Shown piece after piece: positions 35,001-47,000 of a DNA stretch of 64,000 nt. The position numbers were made by a program, and so were the translations under genes. The stretch's first letter is position 1. Every line of letters begins with the position of its first letter. The DNA is from Ditylenchus dipsaci (lineage: Eukaryota > Nematoda > Chromadorea > Rhabditida > Anguinidae), in assembly GCA_004194705.1 (NCBI GenBank), contig SADC01001339.1, positions 310,001 through 374,000 on the forward strand, given 5' to 3'. The notes under the pieces are model-generated. The model was given only the letters and a program-made list of their open reading frames with translations, searched no databases and was not told where the DNA came from.

Positions 35001-38000
35001 AAGCAGTGTGACGCCATTCAGCAGTTCCGCCAGCCTAAGAAGAAGTTCCAGAAGCAGTATAAGCCTTCAAATCAATCAAGCCGTGGGGTCAACTTCCTTC
35101 AAATGCAATCGGTACAGATCAAGCGAATGGATCAGAAGTCTCAGCTCATCAAAAAGCAAGTACAAATCAATGGCCGCTTCGTCCTCTTCACTCTCGACAC
35201 TGGGTCAGAAGTGACAGCAATCAATGAGGAAACTTATCTAGCAATTGGTCGGCCTCCAATCTATCGAAGCAAATGCAGGGTCGTCTCTACAATGGGTCAA
35301 GCTGCAAGTTCATCGGTGATGGTTTCGCTTCCTTCTCTGCCAATGGTCGCTCAGTCAAGCAAGCTTTTGTGGTGGCTCAGCATGGTTCAATCAACCTCCT
35401 AGGGATCAATGCGCTCAACGCACTAGGATTTTTGGACATGCCTCTCAATCAGCAGCGATCAAAGGAAAAGCACCAGCCTTCTCAGTTCCGTCAGTCAAAG
35501 GGAATCAACCTGCTACAGCTCAGCTCAACTGGTAGCCAGGACCCTCAGCAGCCTTCCAGTGGTCGCAGCAGCAAGCCTTCGTCGCCATGCTCTATCTGTG
35601 GACTCATGCACTGGAAAAGCAACTGCTCTCGTCACAAGTCAAAAGCCAGAAGTTCCAAGCTCTTGGATCATCAGTCAGTCTCTCAGTTGCCGTCCTCTTC
35701 TCAAGTGCAGCCTGCCAAGAAGAAAGTGACCAGTAAAGCAACTCGTCTTCCAGCAAATGTCGTCTCCGAAACAGCTCCGCTTCAAATCATCAATCAAAGG
35801 AAGGAGTGGACGCGTCATCGTGCTCAACAGTCTCGCCTGCAAGCAAGTGTCTTCCCAGTCAGCTCCGCTTCAAGGAATGGGAATGGATCATCGTGCTCAG
35901 CTCTCTCGTCTACAGTCACAGCAGAGATTCCGCAGCCAATGGTCGGTATAGGGAGCGGTCAAAGAAGCCTCAAGTGCCAATCTGCGACAGTCCAAGTTCC
36001 TCGGCCAGATCCAAGCTCCAATGCTGCAAGGAAGAAAGAAATCTCCTATTCTTCAGAATCTCTGTCCACCCAACCCATTGTACGGGGGAAGGTGTTGTGT
36101 ACTGTGTTTGAATCACCGTTTGTCTTGTAGTGATTCAAACGTGTTGTTAGTATATAAGGGTCTGAACGTCTGTGTTCAGATCAGTTTGTGTCCGAATAAA
36201 GCTATAAAGAAGTCGTGTGCTATCGTCTCTCTCTCTCAAGCTATCAAGGATACAACAGTTTTCTTGAAACGCATTTTCGACCCACCTTCTTGAGAAAATT
36301 TGACTGCTTTACACCTATATGCTACTTTGGTACTTATGCTGTTTGGGCCGACCGTCATTTTTTGATTTTTTCTTTCATTTTGAGACTAGAGATATTATAA
36401 GTAATTTTTATTACACAGTTTAAGATTCACACTCATTCCATTTTCTGAAAACCAAAAAATCAGCAGCGGTAAAAAGCAACGCACCAAAAAAAGAGACAAA
36501 TAACACATGAATGCGACACACAACAAAACGGCACAACAATTTTTGCAAAAATATCAAAAAATGACGGTCGGGCCCAAACAGCACAAGTACCGCTACTTTT
36601 AAAAAAGACCAAAAATCCCGATAGTCATCTCTAAATTCGTATAAGGCAACAAACAAGATTGAATTTGACTGAATCAAATATCGTTCAGGATAGGCACTGG
36701 AGAAGCCTTATTAAAAGCTGGTTCATTTATAAGTTATAACAAGAAAAACCTCCAATAATGAATTGTCTGCTATCGTTTTATTATTCGAACAAAATATTTC
36801 ATGTTATAGACAGCGGACGCCGGCTACGAAGTAGGCGGCCAAATTTCTGACAGCCGGCAGGACGGACGGAAAATTTTTTGAAAATGGGACGGCCGGCAGG
36901 ACGGCCGGCGAACATCTTAAAAGCCGGGACGAGACGCCGTCCGAATTTCAAAAATGTGTTCCGCTATGCTAGCATATCGCCCTGGATACGGGCTTTCTAA
37001 TGAGCTATCAAACACCCCCGAGTAATTTAAGAAATGTAGAGGTTTTAAAAAAAATCATCTTTTTATTTTAAAGCCTCTTCATCTCTATGTTTCTCAAATC
37101 ATTCAGTGGTCTTTGATAGCTCATAGGAAGGCCAGGATCCATGGCTACATTCTAGTGCGGAAAACAATATAAAAAAATACGCAAAAATTCAAAGAAAAGC
37201 TTCAAAAAAAAATGCTGGTGAAATTCAGACTTTTGAAGGCGGACTTCATTTACAGTCAAAAATACATTTTCCCCATGAAATAATTGCAGGAAAGAAGTTC
37301 CTAATCGTGATAGCTCTCAGTCCGAGTCCTCTCTGATTGAAGCGGCCGAGGTGGTGTCACAAGAAAAGCATAAAAGGAAAAAGTTTTCGCATAAACACTT
37401 TCATCTGAAAAAGACTAAAAACCGTCTGGTCACAAAACTGTCTTATTTGATGTGAGTCGATTAAATATTAGACCAATCATTTATAAAAGTGGATGTTGCA
37501 GGAATGACAAAAGAAGCCCCACAAGATCACCTACGTCTGGCTCCAGCTCCAACAATTTGGTGAGAAGCTCCACACTTGCTGATTTTGCACTTCCTGCTTC
37601 TGCAAGCACTGTTGTTTTTGTTTGGCAGCCTCTATAAATGCAGAAAATGGTAGGTTCTCTCAAAGCACATGTTTAACACAATACAGTTAACTGTACTTGC
37701 AGACTGTTTCTTGGTGCCTCAAATGAATTCACTATCACATTCCAAGCGCCCTTTTACAGTTCATTGGTATAAATTGTATTTTGGATTTAATGCAATAATT
37801 TTCTTGATAATATTCAGGCTTAATAACAAAGAACTTATCTTCACAAATGGTGCGGAAAGAATTTTGGCAGAAGCTTTGCTGAACGAGCATGCAGACAATG
37901 TGTCCGCAAAATTGAGTCACAGTGGAGGGGACCATTCCAGAGGTGTGTCTCCTGGCCTAATGCTCTCTTCCACTAGCAGCGCGGACTTTGTGGACCATTC

Positions 38001-41000
38001 AGCAACAGAAGCAGGACTGACAAGCAAGGCATCCACACCTGGTACTGCTTTCCCCCTCAACCAGAAAGTCATGTGGTAAGTGGTAATCGAGTTAAAAGTT
38101 TTATGGTGTTTTATAGGTATTTGACTTTTTTTCGTTTTTTCTGTTTTTGGGACACATCTCTGAGCCGTTCTCAACATACGCTGGCCTACTCTGCGGCTAA
38201 ACTAAAAAACTTGTAAAACACAAAAAACAGAGCTTCGATAATCTAAAAAATTTTAAAAAGTAGTCAAATTCCATCATAGCTTTTTTATGTCTTTATATTT
38301 ATTTGTAGGATATAGCTTCCGCCAAAGATGTTTTAGACATCAAATTAGAGGTGCTTTTACGACAATGGAGGTAAACTGCCAAGTTCCAGTAACCACAAGT
38401 ACACTAATAATCAAAAGTTTAGCAAGTCTTATGATGTGCTATTCTCCATACATCCTGTCGATGGAAGTCTTCTTACTTGGTGATTTTTTTTATATTACTT
38501 CGACATTCGGTAATACATGTAGAGTGGAAAAATATTCAACAAGTTTTAAAGGACCCTGGAATGGTTGGACGATTCATGGCACCAAGCAACCGTCAGTTTC
38601 GCCTCCCGATTCCCTGACGCCTTCCCACTCACTGATGCATCTTCGTTGAACCTATCCATGCACACATTCAATCCACACGACCCTGCTTATTCCGAAGGTG
38701 ATATTTTTGGTGATTAAATGTTGAGTTAACTTTTGCCTTTTTTCAAATTCGCGCCTTTTTATTTTAGTTTTTTTAGCTGTTTCGGGCAACATATTTGAGG
38801 CCGTTCTAACGTGCGCCGGCCTATCCTGCACCTAAGGCTTTTTCTAAGTTAAAAAAAATAAAATGGAAATTAAAGCGTATGAAAAATGAAAATTAAAAAG
38901 ACGTGAATTCAAAAAAGCGAGACAAAAGTCACTAAATGGACCATTGCCGATCTTTGTTACGACATATATAATTTAATTGTGACAAATTACCATTTACTTT
39001 TCAGTGTTGCGTAAGCATATGGCAGACCTGAGTAGTCCAGAAAATCCTATCTCTTCTGACACCATAAGTAATAGAATTTCTAACAATTGTTTTAAATCCA
39101 TGTGCTCAAAACTCTTCATCCAGGTATTCGAGAGAGGTTTAATGACTACTCCCAGCTTAACAATATCCTGCTCCTAACTAGCCATGAAAACGGCTCACTA
39201 AACTTGTGGCGTCTTTCAATGGACGAAAATAGATTCTCGACCATAATTAACATCATCCACGAGTCACGGATGTGTGGACACAGGTTAGTAGCAGAAATCG
39301 AAATTGAATTTCACTCAAAAGCGGTTTTCAGATTTCATATCTCGCAAGTAGTTGCCCACCCCGTTTTGCCTCTTTTACTAACTGCCAGTCAATTCACTCC
39401 AGGTTCTGTGTAAACAACTTAAAAAATCCACCCAAAAATTTTTTGTTTCAGACGAAGAATCTGTTCAGTCAGCCAAAGAATCAGAATTAATTTTGTGGAA
39501 AGTGGCGCCAGTAGGACCATTGTGTAAGAGCGGTGGCCTAAGGGAACTGGCTCGTGTAACATCCAACTCCCCCAGAGCCTTTACTTGCCTTTCTTGGGTA
39601 CCAGCTATATTGCCGAGGTAGAAAAATATTTAAATGAAATTCGAAAAGCCATTTTTAAGTTTTAGCTCAATCTTGGGAACAGCTTGTAACTCCCCAAGTT
39701 CTTGCTTTGTGGCCAGCAATAATGGAAAACTCTGTGTGTATCAAGCCATTGTAGATGCCAGAGGTTGCTATCACATCTGCACTCCAAGTGGAATAGGTCA
39801 AGAGAATCTTCTGTTAGGTATTTATTTGTATAAATCATGCTATCCCAATTAATGCAGTCCTAAATTATGTCTTGAACCTTTTAATCATCAGCTTTAGCTT
39901 AATTTTTGTTTTAAATTATTAGAATCTGGTTCAGCGCATTTATACAAATCAGCATCTATATGAACCTTTTCACTCCTGTCCAAACCGAAAAACTTACGGG
40001 TCAGACTCAAATTTTCAGGCAGGAATGGGAATTGAACTTTTTAAAAAGATTTGTACTTTTTAAAAAGAATTTTACTTTTTTGGAACCCCAAATAATCTTT
40101 TAATTTTTGAATTTTTACGTCAAAATGTTGTTTTTTCAATTACCGTATTTCCTCTAATTTAGCCCCCGGGGCTAAATTAGAGGCGGGGGCTAAATTCTTT
40201 GGATCCTCTCTTGAGGGGGCTAAATTAGAGGAGGATGCTAAATTAGGAGGGGGGGGCTAAATTGCAGGAAATACGTAAGCAGAAGCTGTTTTTGCTTAAA
40301 AATCGCAATAAACACTGGTAAAATAACCCTTTTTCTTTACAAGTAGTCAAAATATACTTTTTTTAAATTTTCATTCCCATACATGTTATAAGGGTGTTTA
40401 GAAAAGAAATTGGCAATGCAATCCACAAAAAATTTTCTTACGAATAAGGGAAGCTGGGTATTGGGTATTTTTTCAGTGGTCTAAGTGAAACCTGCCTAAC
40501 GAAAACTTGCTCAACGAAAACCTGCTTAGCGATAAAAAGTATATAGAAAGACAGCAAAATTACTTGATAGGTTTCATAAAAAATTTAAAATTAAAATTTT
40601 TTATTTGTGAAACTTATCGAGTAATTTTATTGTCTTTCTATATAATTTTTCATTAACAACGGTTGTCCTCCGCCAATTCAAAAAATTTCCCTACTCATTG
40701 AAGCTCTGTACGGATTTGGTTTCTAACAAAATTATACCAAAAGTTAAATTCTAGGCCTTGTTTTATTAGAAACCAACTTGAAAAATCCCTACAGAAGTTG
40801 AATGATTCGGATTTTCTTTGAATCAGAGGTCACTAATTTAGAACAGGTGACCATGCCTCTTTAACTTGAAAAGTCAAAATTTAGTGCGAGATTATGAAGA
40901 TTATTAAGGCGATATTATGAATGACTGAAAACATTTATTTTACGTATTTTTGATATTTTTGCTTAAAGGACCATTGTCGTCTCTGACAATGGTTGTCCCC

Positions 41001-44000
41001 GCCAATTCAAAAAAAAATCCTAATCATTCAACTTCTGTACGGATTTTTCAACTTCGTTTCTAATGAAACTTTACCGGAAATGAAATTCTAGGCTTTGTTT
41101 TGTTAGTAACCAAATTGAAAAGTCCGTACAGAAGTTCAATAATTAGGCGGGGGATAATCCAGAACGCGTGGCCATGGCCCTTAAGCAGGTTTTCACCTAG
41201 CCTATCAGTATTAGGAGGTAATTAGAAAAGTTAGAAAAATTTAAAATTTTCTAGTCAAAAAAAGCTAGAAAAATATATGTCTGAAAAAATTCGATCCAAA
41301 CTAACTCTACTTCAAAATCTCAGCAGCCTAGAGGATGCAGCTACAAATGGAGACACATCCAACAAAAATTACCATCAGCACTTGAAAGAAATTTTTCGAG
41401 TAGTGTCCACCCAGTCCACAGCTCGTCCTGGTTGCGTTCTGTATGTGGCTGATGTTGGCAATTCAGAACATGTGACTTTTTCATTTGCTTTTGCTAAACT
41501 GCAAAGTAATCTGTGGAATTTAGTCTTCAAGTGAAATAATTCTTTTGCATATATTTGAAAAAGATCTAGTGGTGTCCAATTCACAAGAAGTTGTCTCCGA
41601 ATCTCCACAACTTGAGCAAAAACCACAAAAAACCAATGCAGAAGTCGCCTTTTCTGGAAAATACTTGGTAGTTATGGTGGTGCGTACTCAAGGTCAAGAC
41701 CGCGTGAGGATGTGGTCATTGACTATGAATGCTGAAAGGCCTTTGCCTCTTACAAGTTCAACTAGTTGTTTTATTTAATCAAACATTTTCTTATCTAATA
41801 CCTCGTTACAGCAGAAGACGAGAGTAATCCAAGTCTGACAGGCAAAATAAGTGATGGCATTTTTTACCCACAGGCAGAGTCTATTTGTCCCTCGGCTGCC
41901 AAATTGAGTGTTCACAGTGAAAAGGTGTATGATGAAGCACTTGATTTTGGGCAAGATATTAGGGTAAGCGTTTTGTTAATTCAAATTGGAACAATTAAAT
42001 TGGGACAATATCATTTTGCCGGTGAATTCACAAAAAAACAAGGTGGTCAAAAAACCATCTTTGCATTCAAAATCGTGTTTTTGACCCATTTTTTGTGGAT
42101 GACTTTCATGAAAGTTACCACCCAAATTGTAGCCAATGAGATGATCTACGATTTGGTAACTTGCAAGAAAAGTGGGTCAAAACACAATCCCGAAATCATG
42201 ATTTTGAATGCATTGGCGGTTTTTTTCGACTACCGTGTACTTACGGAGTATTCATGGTATGCGCTACCTAATAGAGAATTTTGGAGTATTCATGGAATGT
42301 TTCCAAAAACTTTCCGGAAAAACTCAACATGAATACTTGTATGGGACACGAGACAAAACTTTGGTCTTAATTGAATGAGACACATCTGCCGCTGTCCGGA
42401 AAGACATAAACTGTTTAGATAACTTCTTGTGTAGCTTCTGCTGGTCATTTGCCCTCCTCTAGCCTTCAAGATCTGCCGTACTTTTCTTATATTTATTGGC
42501 CTGAGAATTGTAAAATGACTATTTTCAGTGCTCCATACACACTTTTGCTGGCCTGTTCTGATGACCAAATCCGTTTTATGCGGTGTGTAAAAAGACAAGT
42601 GGAAACGGACAATTGTGAGGCCATATCTCACTCTTACAAGTGGGAAAAGTTGAAGATGATCAATAATGAAGACAGCTCGTTGGAAATGGACGGTCAAATC
42701 TACAGTGTTTCTAGTGCTTATAGTGGCCGATTTGCGGTAATTCTAGTCAACAAACCATAATGTGCAGTTCGAAAATAAAAATATACTTTTTCAGGCAGCT
42801 TTTCGATCTGCAGGGGCTGTTTACACTGACACTATTGGGAAAAACCTGGAACTGGCTGTTTTGAGTGTGAATCTTCGGGTGGTGTGGAATGGTTGAGAGA
42901 AGACACATTTAACATGGAAAAGTGTTTTGTGGCTTCCTCCAGGTAGCAGCTTTTTTGCCAATTTTTGCTGGAATGACCATTTTAATTAATAATTTTTAGC
43001 TTTCCGTTTAAAAATGACCAGGGAAGCAGCACCACAAAGAGGTCGTCCAACTTTGATGTTTTTGAAGAAATGGCTGGAGCAGGTTAACTCACTCCTCATC
43101 TTTTTCTTACAAGTTTTATTTCAATTTCGCCTTTTACAGAAAGAATGCGTGAATTAATTCGCATTGACTGGGTAAGCACAGAGGACGGCTCGCATATACT
43201 CACTGTTGGCATCGGACATTTGGTTTGTCTGTTCGCTCGAGTCTCTCAGAACACAGCTCAACACAATATAGTCATGATGAAAGAGCACAATGAAGCCGGC
43301 AAAAGGGCACCTCTTCGAAAATCTTCGTCGTTGGCTGGGGTTTCACATGCTTCTAGTCGGCTGGTAATTCATTGAGATAGCTAAAATTGATACTAATGGA
43401 TAAAGTGTTGTAGGTAAAGTGGATGTGTATCAGAACCCTGGAGCTTCAATCCGCCGATGGATTGCCTCCTTTGCCAACAGCTATGAGCTGGGTGCGGGAC
43501 GGACTGTTGATTGTGGGCATGAACAGTGAGATGCGTGTCTACAACCAGTGGAATCTGAGCACAAAAGTTCAACAACCCTTTGAGATTGCAGAGAATGGAC
43601 ACCATGTCACAAACAGACCACCCCTCAAAATACTAAGTGCAGAGTAAGTCGATGAAATTGATTGCTCAGACATTTTTCACTATCTTTTCAGAAGAAAAGA
43701 TAGCATGAAAAGTTCCTAGCGCCGACACCAATGAACATCAGTCGGTCGCACTCCATGCTGGATCAGTTGAGTCGAAAACAAGTGGACCAGGTTTCGAGCA
43801 CTAAGATGATCCGAGAAATTATGAACAAAGTACTTTCTGCTGCCAAAATACAAGATTTGAATGTGCAGGAGAATGTTTTGGAAGCTGTTAGTGAAGAAGG
43901 ATTGTTTGAGGCTTCTCGACTAGCTAATCCCATACTTCCGCAATATCATCCGAAGGTGTGTTTAGAATATTTGATCCACCATTCGGACCTAATCTATGAC

Positions 44001-47000
44001 TATTTTTCAAAAAATTTAAGAGACACAATATGTAATTTTGGAAGTTTTTGTGGCACTGCTATTTTTTCGACTTTTTTTTTCTACCGCACATGTTATATAC
44101 CACTCGATTCCAAATTTAACGCTGAGCAATATGTACTCAGGTGTCGACCTGAATTAATCCTAAAAATTTTAAGTTATTGCCTTTTTAGTTAAGTAATTTT
44201 TTTCAACCTCCAAAAATGACCCATTTTCTCAAAATGGATAGAAGTGGGTTGTTTTGATCACACTTATACACACATTTGAACTCATTCTACTCAGTATGAG
44301 TTGCTCTACAAGATGGTTGTAAAAAACTACCATATTATACCAAAAATTATAGACTTTTACTAAATTTAATGCAAAATTACAAATTTTAGACTATACTTTT
44401 TTTCTTAAAATTTGCTAAATTACCCGTGTCGCACCCGTTGTGGGAAAGAATCAAATTGCATTTTCAGAATCTACCCAAAAAACTGCATCTGATAGCATCA
44501 AACGGGGAACTACTTTATAAGGAGTGCGCATGGTATCTGGAGTTCTGAAGTTGGGAAGTCAGACAATTTTTGAGCCAAAATAACAGCGGGGACCAAGGCA
44601 AATTTTTTGAAAAATTGCACGATATTAATCTTGAAATCTAACACTGAATTCGTGTTCAGCATGGTCGATTTGCATGTAAAATTGCTCTTGTACGTTTAAA
44701 AATACTATCGATTTTCAAATTTCGCTCAAGACAACAAACAAACTAATTTGCGGAAAAATCTTTATTATTCTTGAGCGGGATTTGAAAATTAATAGTATTT
44801 TTTAACGTACAAGAGCAGTTTTACATGCAAATCGACCATGCTGAAAACGAATCCCATGTTAGATTTCAAGATTGGGATTGTGCATTTTTTTTTAAATTTG
44901 CCTTGTTCCCCGCTGTTATTTTGGCTCAAAAATTGTCTGACTTCCCAACTTCAGAGCTCCAGATACCATGCGCACTCCTTATAAAGTAGTTCCCCGTTTG
45001 ATGCTATCAGATGCAGTTTTTTGTGTAGATTCTGAAAATGCAATTTGATTCTTTCCCACAACGGGTGCGACACGGGTAATTTAGCAAATTTTAAGAAAAA
45101 AAGTATAGTCTAAAATTTGTAAATTTGCATTAAATTTGGTAAAAGTCCATAATTTTGGTATAGTATGGCAATTTTTCACAGCCATCTTGTAGAGCAACTC
45201 ATACCGAATAGAATGAGTGCAAATGTGTATATAAGTGTGATCAAAACAGCCCACTTCTATCCATTTTGAGAAAATGGATAATTTTTGGAGACTGAAAAAA
45301 ATTACTTAACTAAAAAATGCAATAACTTAAAATTTTAGGATAAATTCGGTCGACACCTGAGTACATATTGCTCAGCGTTAAATTTGGAATCGAGTGGTAT
45401 ATAACATGTGCGGTAGAAAAAAAGTCGAAAAGATAGCGGTGCCGAATTTGTACAAAAAACCTCCAAAATTACAGATTATCTCTCAAACATACAAATATTT
45501 TAGCAACTCATTGAAATGCTCAACGCTGGAAAAATAAAACGAGTGAAAGCTGTGCTATTACATGTTCTGAGAGCTCTTAAGGTATTATTCCTTACTCTCA
45601 TTTGTTTCACCTAAAATTCTATTTTTGCAGCACCGACGCGTGTCTGTCCCAAATCCCTTGTCTCGAGCAGCTTCTGTGCGCAAGATGACAAGAGCAGATG
45701 GGTCAAGCTCGCGCGATAATTCCATAGACCCTTCAATGCAGCGGCGTAGCAGTGTGGTTCAAATGATTCCAATGGAGGACACTAACCCTGACTATGATGA
45801 GGTTGTATTTTATTGCCTTTTCACTTCTCTTCACTAATTCGGTTCTTTTAGATAGACACAATTGCTCCACTTCCCTTGTATGCATTGATAGCTGCTGACA
45901 ATGCTGAGAACACTTATCATAGGACTGAAAACATTGAACGAGCAGTTCTCAGGTGGGGTTTATAAAAGTTTTGTAATTTGGTCTGATCAGGTCTGGCCTA
46001 ATATTCCGAGGTCTGGTCTGACATAGCCTGATCAGTCTGGTCTTTTTTCCCACTACTAATTTAAAGGCGTTTTTGGTATGGAAAATAATTAACTTTGTGT
46101 TCATCAGACTTATGATACGCTCTTTAATGATGATGCGTCAGATGAAGACTTGGATGAGATGTTAGATGATATTGTTCAAAATGAGGGCTCACAAAGGCCT
46201 AGACCTTCTCGCACACGCCATTCATCTGGTAAGTGAAAAGGGAGTAACTTGGTGAATAACAAGGCGATTTTTAGGCACAAGTGAATTAGTACCAGCAAAC
46301 ACAAACACTACTAAAGTATCAAGCACATTCACCAATCGGCATAGTCGATTGCTCACTGAATTGCTCACCCACACTCATTTACCTGGTAAACTCCGATGTG
46401 TGGAAACTTTTTTTGGTATTTATTTCCGAGTTTAGGCCTTTCAAGTGTGGACCAAATGCATTTGCTGGCTATTGCAGACACTATTTCCCACTTCTCCTCT
46501 AATGCCATACTTGGTCAGTCAACTTCAACTGTTTTTGAAAACAATTTTTACATACATTTTTAGACAAGTTGACGCATGCTAATGCAGGTACAAACATTTA
46601 TTATGATGTGATTTTTTATCGGGCATTAAAATCAAACCTCCGATATAAGGTCACCTTGGAGGGCGGCCAAAGTTGGCTTTATATTGGTGGCCTTACAGTC
46701 AAACCTCTGATTGATATAGGACCATCTGGGTTCCGATCGAAGGTGGCCTTATATCGGGGTGTTCTTGTACCGAATCTTGACTGTAGGATTTACGCCGATT
46801 AAAATCTTCGAAGTTTAGCCTTCAAAGCACAACTATGGCTTCCACACTTGGAGACAGTTCTGCTGCTGGTAAGCCAATTTCCCCTTAAACAATTTTTATA
46901 AAGTAAAATGGAAAAATTAATAGGCTATGCTAGTGCTACAATGGGTATTGAGACTGTAGATGAATGTGGACTGAGGTTCCTGATGGCCATGAAACAGCAC

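Larger units (their letters stand above)
32240..36975. mobile_element. Composite block: two divergent Gag retroelements between GC-rich inverted arms
   Basis: The left block (32255-32450) and right block (36810-36970) are unusually GC-rich, are full of GACGGCCGGC words and contain inverse pairs (left GTCCGTCTCGTCCCCG, right CGGGACGAGACGCCGTCC). Their outer edges also mirror each other (left CTAGCATGCATAG, right CTATGCTAGCAT). Between them lie a minus-strand Gag, an LTR, a coding tail, and a plus-strand Gag-protease with its own LTR. Whether the arms moved the retroelements or merely surround them is unknown. Confidence 0.5.

Noticed and set aside
37669..38079. A continuous 136-codon ORF across DMXL exons 11-12
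   Set aside because: The middle (37767-37817) is a short GT-AG intron that merely happens to be open; the family sequence joins directly from exon 11 to exon 12.
42500..42525. A 22-nt intron inside exon 23 (GTAAAATG...TTTCAG)
   Set aside because: Too short to splice; the frame is open through it, giving only a few additional residues.
46569..46802. 77-codon plus-strand ORF between DMXL exons 35 and 36
   Set aside because: It translates a CAGTCAAACCTC-type repeat with internal inverse words and is out of register with the gene.
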